Shown: positions 1 through 5,816 of the stretch, one piece after another | How positions within the stretch are numbered: the stretch's first letter is position 1 | Layout of the letters: each line of letters opens with the position of its first letter | Assembly: GCA_020026225.1 (NCBI GenBank) | Contig: JAHHQU010000067.1 | Location: 1-11,709, forward strand | Origin: Phocaeicola sp. | Lineage (GTDB): Bacteria > Bacteroidota > Bacteroidia > Bacteroidales > Bacteroidaceae | Length of the DNA stretch: 11,709 bases | Direction: 5' to 3' | Made by a program: the position numbers and the translations under genes | Notes under the pieces: generated by a model | The model's database searches: none | What the model was told of the DNA's origin: nothing | The model's input: the letters and a program-made list of their open reading frames with translations, nothing else

Positions 1-61
1 CTGTGCCCGGCATCATGGTATGTACCATTCCACGCCATTTTAATTCTTCTACAAAGTTCAT
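1..61 (-). CDS. tyrS: tyrosyl-tRNA synthetase, N-terminal fragment (cut by window edge)
   Basis: Only the first 20 codons lie in the window, reading MNFVEELKWRGMVHTMMPGT from an ATG at 61-59. This closely resembles the start of bacterial class I tyrosyl-tRNA synthetases of the Bacteroides type, which begin MNFVEEL-WRG and lead into a PGT segment just before the catalytic Rossmann fold. The enzyme charges tRNA-Tyr in the cytoplasm. It lies downstream of tatD but has its own promoter in the 82-base gap, so it is probably transcribed separately. The identification rests on a short N-terminus only. The HIGH and KMSKS motifs are outside the window. Confidence 0.8.
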   Translation of the reverse strand, partial: MNFVEELKWRGMVHTMMPGT

Positions 62-105
62 CGAATGATATTCTTAATAATTAAAAATTAAGTGATTTAT
101 AGTCA

Positions 106-137
106 CAAAAATACGACTCTTTATCTGAATAACCAAT
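106..137 (-). promoter_or_regulatory. promoter of tyrS (Bacteroides type)
   Basis: On the minus strand the gap between tatD and tyrS contains TATTTTTG (106-113), a full match to the Bacteroides -7 consensus TAnnTTTG. Twenty bases upstream is ATTG (134-137), which matches three of four bases of the -33 element TTTG. The consensus spacing is 19-21. Transcription would start near position 99, giving a leader of about 38 bases before the tyrS ATG. Confidence 0.65.
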
Positions 138-143
138 TATTAT

Positions 144-785
144 CTAGTAAAACACACGGTTAATGTTTTCTAATACAGAATCTTTTAAGGCCGCAACAGA
201 TAGCGAATGAACAGAAGCGGCACGTTGATAAAGGGCTTCTATCAACACATTACTTTCGTCTGTTTCAAGGAACAAACGCTCCAAAGGAATGGCTTGAAGA
301 GATTCTTCCGCATATTTCTCTCCAAAAGAAAGATAGAATCCATGGCGAACGTACGCCACCGCCTGCTGCGGTTTTCCACGAAATCCATGAAGAATCCAAG
401 GAGAATCTGGCTGATATTCCTTCTTCAAACGAATCAGTTCATCCATACACTTGACGGCATGAATAATCAAAGGAAGTCGAAAAGTTTCAGAAAGTTCGAT
501 CTGACTGCGAAAAGCTTTTTCCTGAAGAACCATCGGCGTACCACAACATTTATCAAGTCCTGCTTCTCCTAAAGCCAGTACCCTCTTATCTTGCAACAGG
601 GTATGTACCCACTCCAACTGGATAGAATAGGTTTCTTCGGTCAAGTACCAAGGATGAATACCCACCGACAAATGAGCAGCCTGTGGAATCAGCCCTTTCG
701 AAATGTCATCATAACAAACGCTCAATAAAGCTTCTTGAGCATTGCACGGCAGATGATGGGTATGAATATCTTTAAGCAAACACAT
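144..785 (-). CDS. tatD: TatD-family metal-dependent hydrolase / deoxyribonuclease
   Basis: The 213-residue product carries the TatD metal-site signatures in order: HTH with H8 and H10 at the N-terminus, GIHPW (H44), ALGEAGLD (E74), PLIIHA (H109), ILHGFRG (H133) and LETDES (D176). Together these form the two-metal centre of the amidohydrolase-like TIM barrel. TatD relatives are cytoplasmic 3'-5' exonucleases or DNases linked to DNA repair or degradation. The exact substrate of this one cannot be read from sequence. It is shorter than the usual 255-265 residues, as in many Bacteroidetes members, but no metal ligand is missing. It follows yidD after a 53-base gap with no obvious terminator, so it is probably the last gene of an rnpA-yidD-tatD transcript. 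Confidence 0.88.
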   Translation of the reverse strand: MCLLKDIHTHHLPCNAQEALLSVCYDDISKGLIPQAAHLSVGIHPWYLTEETYSIQLEWVHTLLQDKRVLALGEAGLDKCCGTPMVLQEKAFRSQIELSETFRLPLIIHAVKCMDELIRLKKEYQPDSPWILHGFRGKPQQAVAYVRHGFYLSFGEKYAEESLQAIPLERLFLETDESNVLIEALYQRAASVHSLSVAALKDSVLENINRVFY

Positions 786-838
786 AAAGGGAGCTACAAA
801 CGAAGGTTAACAGGCCTATGAATAAGGATAGAAAAGAT

Positions 839-1060
839 TTAGGGAACAGGATCATAGCCTGAACCTCCCCAAGGATGACAGCGCAACAAACGACGAACCG
901 CCAGATACAGTCCCTTGAACGAACCATGCTTTTTGATGGCCTCCACCGCATATTGCGAACACGTAGGAGTGAACCTGCACGACGGTGGGGTAAATGGCGA
1001 AATACACCTCTGATAAAAATAGATGGGAATCAGCAACAGATAAGAAAGCAACCGTTTCAT
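839..1060 (-). CDS. yidD: membrane protein insertion efficiency factor YidD
   Basis: This 73-residue protein has the complete family signature: a hydrophobic N-terminal segment (residues 4-16), RCISP, the cysteine motif CRFTPTCSQYA (27-37), a basic stretch with LRRLLRCHPW-type sequence (56-64) and the C-terminal GxDPVP. YidD is a small amphipathic inner-membrane-associated factor that helps YidC and Sec insert membrane proteins. The ATG overlaps the rnpA stop by four bases (ATGA), so translation is likely coupled. In many bacteria rnpA and yidD sit beside rpmH and yidC; here they lie between hemD and tatD instead. Confidence 0.95.
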   Translation of the reverse strand: MKRLLSYLLLIPIYFYQRCISPFTPPSCRFTPTCSQYAVEAIKKHGSFKGLYLAVRRLLRCHPWGGSGYDPVP

Positions 1061-1455
1061 GACAACTTCTCCGCTGACAATTGAAGAAGTCGTACCACCT
1101 TTGCTTCCACTTCTTCCGTACTATGTATTTCATGATCCAACCAGATCAGGGCAATCACCAATTTCATTCCCTTAGCCTCCAGCACCTCAGTAAGAATTGA
1201 CTTATGCTTTCTATAAGCTTCCCTTACCTGTCTTTTTACCAGATTACGTTTAACCGCACGTTTAAAACGCTTCTTGGGAACACTTATCAACAACGATGCA
1301 GTCGGCCATTGGTCTCCCTCCACGGGCATATAAACGATTCGTAACGGGAAAGCAGGGAATGACTTGCTTCCTCCGGCAAACAGTTTTTCTATCAACATGT
1401 AACTGTTCAAGCGTTCTGCTTTAGAAAGGGTATATCTTTTCGTATCGTCCATCAT
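1057..1455 (-). CDS. rnpA: ribonuclease P protein component
   Basis: The 132-residue basic protein contains the RNR motif of RnpA, KRFKRAVKRNLVKRQVRE (62-79), which contacts the catalytic P RNA. The product is the protein subunit of RNase P, which removes 5' leaders from pre-tRNAs. The start is one of two adjacent ATG codons (1455 or 1452); both give essentially the same protein. It is followed by yidD with a 4-base overlap and preceded by an intrinsic terminator at 1478-1503, so it probably begins a new transcript. Confidence 0.95.
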   Translation of the reverse strand: MMDDTKRYTLSKAERLNSYMLIEKLFAGGSKSFPAFPLRIVYMPVEGDQWPTASLLISVPKKRFKRAVKRNLVKRQVREAYRKHKSILTEVLEAKGMKLVIALIWLDHEIHSTEEVEAKVVRLLQLSAEKLS

Positions 1456-1477
1456 GTTAGGAGTCTGAGTATATTAT

Positions 1478-1503
1478 TAAAAATAAAAAGCCGAGGGCTT
1501 CGG
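1478..1503 (-). terminator. intrinsic terminator after hemD
   Basis: On the minus strand the hairpin AAGCC-CTC-GGCTT (1488-1500) is followed directly by an AT-rich run of U residues with one interruption (down to about 1480). An alternative pairing, CCGA with TCGG (1491-1503), competes for the same bases. The short GC stem followed by poly-T is a typical Bacteroides terminator form. It lies between the hemD stop (1571) and the rnpA start (1455). Confidence 0.7.
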
Positions 1504-1507
1504 ATTA

Positions 1508-1515
1508 CAAAGTTA
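1508..1515 (-). promoter_or_regulatory. possible -7 box for rnpA operon
   Basis: TAACTTTG on the minus strand matches TAnnTTTG. No good -33 TTTG is found at 19-21 bases; the nearest TTTG is only 15 bases upstream. If used, transcription would begin near 1501, at the base of the terminator hairpin, leaving a leader of about 45 bases before rnpA. This is the best candidate in the gap but is not a strong match overall. Confidence 0.35.
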
Positions 1516-1570
1516 CAAACTTTATGAATACAAAACCCACGGTTTGACAAGATATAATCTTAATTTCTTT

Positions 1571-2317
1571 TTATTTGTTGTGCTCACGGATAAAATTATC
1601 CAAAGCAGCTGGCATAGACGGAGCAGCAGCCGAAGGAGCTTCCAGGTCAAGACGCAAACCTGCTTCTTTTACAGCCTTTGCAGTAGTCGGACCGAATGAA
1701 CCGATAGCAATATCCTTCTGTTCAAAATTAGGGAAATTCTTGATCAAAGACTGAATTCCCGCAGGGCTGAAGAATACAAGCATATCATAATCAAAACTTT
1801 CACCTTCCTTGAAGTCGTTACTTACAGTACGATACATCACAGCTTCTGTATGAGCAATATTATTCTTGACCAACAAATCGTGAATAACTTCGTTATGCAC
1901 ATCAGACATAGGGATAAAATACTTCTCTGTATTATGCTTTACAATCAAAGGGAGCAAATCATCAAATTTACCCGTATTACCGAAGAACACCTTACGCTTA
2001 CGATACTGCACGTATTTCTGAATATACAAAGAAATTGCTTCAGAAGTACAGAAATACTTCATGGTTTCCGGAATGGTAACACGAAGTTCTCCACATAAAG
2101 TAAAGAAGTGGTCGATTGCATGACGCGAAGTAAAAACGATGGCTGTATGATCAAGTATTGAGACTTTCTGCTGTCTAAATTCTTTAGACGATAAACTCTC
2201 CACTTTAATAAACGGGCGAAAATCTATCTTCACTCCGTATTTCTCAGCGATGTCATAATATGGAGACTTTTCAGAGGCCGGCTTAGGCTGAGAAATGAGG
2301 ACTTTCTTTATCTTCAA
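1571..2317 (-). CDS. hemD: uroporphyrinogen-III synthase (Bacteroidetes HemD type)
   Basis: The 248-residue protein reads as a two-lobed HemD-fold protein. Family landmarks include the N-terminal VLISQPKP strand, an IVFTSRHAIDHFF segment in the first half, MSDVHN near the hinge, and a second half with VFFSPAGIQSL and IGSFGPTTAKAV, the best conserved stretch of the superfamily. HemD closes and inverts hydroxymethylbilane to uroporphyrinogen III in tetrapyrrole synthesis. The start is a TTG at 2317-2315: it overlaps the preceding stop by four bases (TTGA), and the protein begins MKIKKVLISQ as in Bacteroides orthologues I recall. No other heme genes are visible. An intrinsic terminator follows. 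Confidence 0.85.
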   Translation of the reverse strand: MKIKKVLISQPKPASEKSPYYDIAEKYGVKIDFRPFIKVESLSSKEFRQQKVSILDHTAIVFTSRHAIDHFFTLCGELRVTIPETMKYFCTSEAISLYIQKYVQYRKRKVFFGNTGKFDDLLPLIVKHNTEKYFIPMSDVHNEVIHDLLVKNNIAHTEAVMYRTVSNDFKEGESFDYDMLVFFSPAGIQSLIKNFPNFEQKDIAIGSFGPTTAKAVKEAGLRLDLEAPSAAAPSMPAALDNFIREHNK

Positions 2318-3120
2318 AACAAACTATAATTTAGGAATACATTGTTAAATATTTCTACCCATTTCCACATTATCAAATCGGGTAGAATTTCGAGGGTACA
2401 AAAGTACAAAATTAAATGTGAAACGCCATAGAAAAGAGTTAAAAAGTTCCTGATTAGCTTGTAAAACAATAAGATTTTAAAGATTACCAAGATTGTTAAC
2501 AGTAGATAATCAGAAATTTGCAAACTGGAATCAAGGAACGTGACATACACCACCGTTGGAAAAAGCACGATACCGGAAGCGGCTATAAACTCCCAGTAAA
2601 CTTCCTTCCATTGATTGTTTTTTTCCCTCTCAAAAAACACCCAATTAACGAATTTGTATAAAAGAGATTTGCCTGTAATCAGCAAGGCAAAAAACATAAA
2701 ATACGATGCCATCACAAGCACATGATTGGCCTGCTCCATAAAGAGGGAAGCCACATAATGATGATACAAACAGATGGCACTGGAAAGGGTAGCTGATATG
2801 CTTAGAGCTACCGTCGATACGGAAGAAGAAGAGGTACGTTCATCAAACAAAGTCAGACGGCATCTGGTAGATACGGCATTCTTCAAATAAGGCAATATCG
2901 ACTTCGCCCCTCTTTGAAGTGCCAGCAGCAAAAAAATGAAGCAAACGAACAAAGCGCCTACCACAACCTCATCAGATTCCAATTTATACGGCAAGGGTTC
3001 TCCCGGCATACCGGCGAGGTCTGTCACTTGCACACAAGTATCCACCGACTGAACACCACATTCAGTCGAATCGGACAAGGCGGAAGCCTGAAGGGAATCA
3101 ATAGAGGTCATTATTTTCAT
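2314..3120 (-). CDS. DUF4271-type multi-pass membrane protein
   Basis: The 268-residue protein has a soluble N-terminus of about 50 residues, followed by about six hydrophobic segments (roughly 50-69, 100-120, 132-152, 175-196, 203-222 and 230-255). Gene position directly before hemD and overall topology match the DUF4271 family, which is common in Bacteroidetes. No catalytic motif is visible and its function is unknown; the constant link with hemD suggests, but does not prove, a role near heme metabolism. The ATG at 3120 overlaps the upstream LOG-family stop as ATGA. A second in-frame ATG at 3111 is a weaker choice. Its end overlaps the hemD TTG start. Confidence 0.75.
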   Translation of the reverse strand: MKIMTSIDSLQASALSDSTECGVQSVDTCVQVTDLAGMPGEPLPYKLESDEVVVGALFVCFIFLLLALQRGAKSILPYLKNAVSTRCRLTLFDERTSSSSVSTVALSISATLSSAICLYHHYVASLFMEQANHVLVMASYFMFFALLITGKSLLYKFVNWVFFEREKNNQWKEVYWEFIAASGIVLFPTVVYVTFLDSSLQISDYLLLTILVIFKILLFYKLIRNFLTLFYGVSHLILYFCTLEILPDLIMWKWVEIFNNVFLNYSLF

Positions 3121-3704
3121 ATCGCTGCAAATTTACGAATTTCTTTATTCCAAACAGGAGTTGAATATAAAAAATCAATGGCTTCTTGAGGCGTACGAGC
3201 AACTTCCCAAATTCGGGCATGTTCCTGACGCATAAAATTACCATCAATGGCACGGTGCAGCATTTCCAGCAAAGGATCATAAAATCCATTGATATTCAAG
3301 ATGACAATCGGATTCAAATACAATCCCAACTGCTTCCAAGTAATTACCTCCAGAAGTTCTTCCATGGTACCGCATCCGCCAGGCAAGGCGATGACGCCAT
3401 CACTCAAGTCGGCCATCAGGCGCTTGCGTTCGTGCATGGTTTCCGTTTCTACCAATTTGGTAAGTCCTTTATGCTGCCACCCCTGTTCTACCATAAAACG
3501 AGGTATTACCCCCGTAACACTTCCTCCCGCTGCCAAGGCAGCGTCCGAACTGGCTGCCATCAATCCTATACCTCCAGCTCCATTAATCAATCCGATGTGA
3601 TTCTCAGCCAGCAATTTTCCCAATTCCTCCGCCGTATCAAAATACACTTTGGCAATCTTCGTGCTGGAAGCACTGTATACACAAACGTTCTTTATATCAT
3701 TCAT
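3117..3704 (-). CDS. LOG-family protein (cytokinin riboside 5'-monophosphate phosphoribohydrolase-like)
   Basis: The 195-residue protein is a Rossmann-fold member of the LOG/TIGR00730 family. It has an N-terminal VCVYSASS strand, a glycine-rich NGAGGIGLM loop (41-49), HERKRLM (91-97), and the diagnostic PGGCGTMEE (108-116) holding the catalytic glutamate. Family members hydrolyse nucleoside 5'-monophosphates to free base and ribose 5-phosphate, sometimes N6-modified adenosine monophosphates. In gut bacteria the true substrate is unclear, so the plant-hormone name should not be taken literally. It opens a three-gene unit with the DUF4271-type gene and hemD, linked by 4-base overlaps. Confidence 0.85.
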   Translation of the reverse strand: MNDIKNVCVYSASSTKIAKVYFDTAEELGKLLAENHIGLINGAGGIGLMAASSDAALAAGGSVTGVIPRFMVEQGWQHKGLTKLVETETMHERKRLMADLSDGVIALPGGCGTMEELLEVITWKQLGLYLNPIVILNINGFYDPLLEMLHRAIDGNFMRQEHARIWEVARTPQEAIDFLYSTPVWNKEIRKFAAI

Positions 3705-3711
3705 AAGAAAA

Positions 3712-3719
3712 CAAAATTA
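3712..3719 (-). promoter_or_regulatory. possible -7 box for the LOG-family operon
   Basis: TAATTTTG on the minus strand matches TAnnTTTG. Only a weak TTCG stands 22 bases upstream as a -33 element. The box ends seven bases before the ATG, so the transcript would be leaderless or nearly so. It is offered as the best candidate in the 157-base gap after metK. Confidence 0.3.
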
Positions 3720-3806
3720 AGGCGCGAATTGCACGGGAAATCGAAAGAAAATGACAGTTATCTTCTTGCCGACAAATCCAGTACAATCCGCGCTTATTAA
3801 GGAAAC

Positions 3807-3850
3807 GTCTGTAATCTCAAGAACCTAAATCCCAGCTCCCATCTACAGAC
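3807..3850 (-). repeat. inverted repeat downstream of metK
   Basis: GTCTGTA (3807-3813) and TACAGAC (3844-3850) form a 7-base inverted repeat with a 30-base loop, just after the metK stop. There is no U-run after it, so it is at best a weak, possibly Rho-dependent, 3' end signal. I see no clear intrinsic terminator for metK in the gap 3705-3861. Confidence 0.3.
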
Positions 3851-3861
3851 CCATCATTTCA

Positions 3862-5157
3862 TCATTTCAAGCCGAAAGCTTCTTTCACTTTATCTACGCA
3901 ATCCAATTTTTCCCAAGTGAAGAGTTCCACTTCCAACGTTTTTTCACCACCATACAGTGAATCGAAGTGCTTAGTAACCACCTTTGGTTCTCTACCCATG
4001 TGACCATAAGAAGCAGTTTCACTATAAATCGGGTTACGAAGTTTCAAGCGTTCTTCGATGGCACGAGGGCGCATGTCGAAGAGTTCATCCACCTTCTTAG
4101 CGATTTCACCGTCGCTCATAGCCACATGGCTGCGACCGTAAGTATTGACGAAGATATTGATAGGACGAGCCACACCGATAGCGTAAGAAACCTGTACCAA
4201 GATTTCATCAGCAACGCCTGCAGCCACCAAGTTTTTGGCAATGTGACGAGCCGCATAGGCTGCACTACGGTCTACCTTGCTAGGGTCTTTACCAGAGAAG
4301 GCACCGCCTCCATGAGCACCAGCACCACCATAAGTGTCTACGATAATCTTTCTACCTGTCAAACCAGTATCACCGTGAGGACCACCGATAACAAACTTAC
4401 CAGTCGGATTTACATGATATTTAATCTGATCGTTGAACAAAGCCAAGACAGCTGGGTTATGAATTTCTGCGATGACACGCGGCATCAAGATTTCAATGAC
4501 ATCCTTACGGATTTTAGCCAACATTTCTTCGTCGGCCTTCAGCTGAGCTTCTTTCGTATCTGTTGCCGGTTTGATGAAATCATCGTGCTGAGTAGAAACG
4601 ACGATGGTATCGATACGAACAGGACGACGGTTGTCATCGTATTCGATAGTTACCTGACTCTTTGAATCCGGACGGAGGTAAGTCATGACTTTTCCTTCGC
4701 GACGAATATCAGCCAACACCATCAACACCTTATGTGCAAGGTCGAGTGACAGCGGCATATAGCTTTCAGTTTCATTTGTTGCATAGCCGAACATCATTCC
4801 TTGGTCGCCAGCTCCCTGATTCATAGGGTCTTCACGTTCTACACCACGGTTAATATCTGGACTCTGTTCATGGATAGCAGAAAAGACGCCACAAGAATCA
4901 CCGTCGAACATGTATTCGCTTTTGGTATAACCAATCTTATTAATCACCTCACGTGCTACACGCTGAAGGTCGATATAAGCATTTGTTTTCACTTCTCCTG
5001 CCAGTACTACCTGTCCAGTAGTAACCAGTGTTTCGCAAGCTACTTTAGAACTGGGGTCATAAGCCAACAGTTTGTCAAGCACAGCGTCCGAAATTTGATC
5101 GGCCACTTTGTCGGGGTGTCCTTCTGACACCGATTCGGATGTGAATAAGTATCCCAT
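3862..5157 (-). CDS. metK: S-adenosylmethionine synthetase
   Basis: MetK makes S-adenosylmethionine from methionine and ATP as a cytoplasmic oligomer. The 431-residue protein begins MGYLFTSESVSEGHPDK, with the N-terminal ATP-site GHPDK at 13-17. It carries GAGDQG (115-120) and the glycine-rich phosphate loop GGGAFSGKDPSKVDRS (283-298). It is longer than the 384-residue E. coli enzyme, mainly through a charged insertion around residues 195-245, as in Bacteroidetes orthologues I recall. The frame stays open upstream to an ATG at 5274, but those 39 extra residues have no counterpart in the family and lie in the leader RNA, so the ATG at 5155-5157 was chosen. The gene is transcribed alone from its own promoter. 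Confidence 0.96.
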   Translation of the reverse strand: MGYLFTSESVSEGHPDKVADQISDAVLDKLLAYDPSSKVACETLVTTGQVVLAGEVKTNAYIDLQRVAREVINKIGYTKSEYMFDGDSCGVFSAIHEQSPDINRGVEREDPMNQGAGDQGMMFGYATNETESYMPLSLDLAHKVLMVLADIRREGKVMTYLRPDSKSQVTIEYDDNRRPVRIDTIVVSTQHDDFIKPATDTKEAQLKADEEMLAKIRKDVIEILMPRVIAEIHNPAVLALFNDQIKYHVNPTGKFVIGGPHGDTGLTGRKIIVDTYGGAGAHGGGAFSGKDPSKVDRSAAYAARHIAKNLVAAGVADEILVQVSYAIGVARPINIFVNTYGRSHVAMSDGEIAKKVDELFDMRPRAIEERLKLRNPIYSETASYGHMGREPKVVTKHFDSLYGGEKTLEVELFTWEKLDCVDKVKEAFGLK

Positions 5158-5280
5158 GTTACTGTAAAATTTAAAATGGTTTGTGATTGTTAGTATCCGT
5201 GTACGGACAGAGTAGAAAGGAATATGTTTTAGCATTTTTTTCCGTGGTTGCAAGCTACTCAAATCTGTCCACATTTATTT
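5158..5280 (-). promoter_or_regulatory. structured metK leader RNA, candidate SAM-responsive element
   Basis: The leader between the predicted start near 5280 and the metK ATG has a long-range pairing: GGACAGA (5264-5270) with TCTGTCC (5205-5211), continued by GTAG (5255-5258) with CTAC (5212-5215), with a one-sided 5-base bulge. An alternative fold pairs TGTGG (5269-5273) with CCACG (5243-5247), leaving the loop bases GAGTAG (5255-5260) free to pair with CTACTC (5210-5215) as an H-type pseudoknot. The patches ATTT, TTGC and GCTAAAA occur in that order with 7 and 16 bases between them. Remembered SAM-II aptamers have the same patches with 7 and 17. P1 and the pseudoknot do not match SAM-II exactly, and the features of SAM-I (GAGGGA, P2) are absent. 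Its position before metK fits feedback by the product. Assignment to a class is inference. Confidence 0.45.
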
Positions 5281-5286
5281 TGGTTG

Positions 5287-5320
5287 CAAAGATAGTGATA
5301 TAAATTGGAATAATTACAAT
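5287..5320 (-). promoter_or_regulatory. metK promoter
   Basis: TATCTTTG (5287-5294, minus strand) is a perfect Bacteroides -7 box. ATTG (5317-5320) lies 22 bases upstream as a three-of-four -33 element, one base beyond the usual spacing. Transcription should start near 5280, about 120 bases before the metK ATG, which is long for this lineage and leaves room for an RNA regulator. Confidence 0.7.
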
Positions 5321-5340
5321 TTCATTCTATATTTAACAAT

Positions 5341-5371
5341 GATTGACTCAATCTCTTTGTCAGTCAAAGAG
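5341..5371 (-). terminator. tandem hairpins at the folK stop, possible terminator
   Basis: CTCTTTG and CAAAGAG (5353-5359, 5365-5371) form a 7-base stem that contains the last folK codons and its stop. Directly after it, in the direction of transcription, a 13-base palindrome GATTGA-C-TCAATC (5341-5353) forms a second hairpin. There is no clean U-run on the minus strand, so termination is uncertain. The pair marks the end of the long envelope/tRNA operon just before the metK promoter. Confidence 0.35.
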
Positions 5372-5806
5372 TTTCTTTCCTGTAAGCGGGTTTCTTACAT
5401 TTTCTGCAATTTCTTTTAACGGCTTCATTACAAAATCACGTTCCGTCATCAAGGGATGCGGCAAGACAAGCGTTGGCGTATTCAATACCAGCTGATCATA
5501 CATCAGCAGATCAATGTCGATCAAGCGGTCGCTGTAAACGCCCCCTACCGATTTATGCGTCCTTCCCAATTCCCGTTCTATCCGCAGGGTAAGAGCCAAC
5601 ACTTCCATCGGGCTGAGATCGGTCTGCACACAAGCCGCCGCATTCAGAAAGCTATGCTCCGATTCAAATCCCCAAGGTGCAGTCTCATAAAACGAAGATA
5701 GGGAAGTCACCTTCCCTATCTCTTCATTTATTCTTTTAACGGCAGCCTTCAGGTTTTCAGTCTTATCGCCCAAGTTTGTACCCAGTCCCAAATAAACCTT
5801 TGCCAT
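5360..5806 (-). CDS. folK: 2-amino-4-hydroxy-6-hydroxymethyldihydropteridine pyrophosphokinase (HPPK)
   Basis: The 148-residue enzyme shows the HPPK landmarks GLGTNLGD (7-14), FYETAPWGF (39-47), FLNAA (53-57), the signature DRLIDIDLL (93-101) with the two magnesium-binding aspartates D97 and D99, and LPHPLMTERDFV (115-126). It transfers pyrophosphate from ATP to 6-hydroxymethyl-7,8-dihydropterin in folate synthesis. Size is normal for a single-domain HPPK, with no fused FolB or FolP. It starts 10 bases after queA and is the last gene of that run, ending in the hairpins at 5341-5371. Confidence 0.95.
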   Translation of the reverse strand: MAKVYLGLGTNLGDKTENLKAAVKRINEEIGKVTSLSSFYETAPWGFESEHSFLNAAACVQTDLSPMEVLALTLRIERELGRTHKSVGGVYSDRLIDIDLLMYDQLVLNTPTLVLPHPLMTERDFVMKPLKEIAENVRNPLTGKKLFD

Positions 5807-5816
5807 TCAGATGCTG

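Noticed and set aside
207..572. Long plus-strand reading frames opposite tatD, metK, queA and other core genes.
   Set aside because: They are antisense shadows of well-supported minus-strand genes, without family similarity.
5158..5274. A 39-residue N-terminal extension of MetK from an ATG at 5274.
   Set aside because: The MetK family begins at MGYLFTSESVSEG. The extension lacks family similarity, would start about six bases after the predicted transcription start, and coincides with the base-paired leader.
5158..5280. SAM-I (S-box) riboswitch, because of GCAACC and TGCTAAAAC in the metK leader.
   Set aside because: The 5' half of the SAM-I core (kink-turn, GAGGGA and the P2 arm) is missing, and the leader is too short to hold it.
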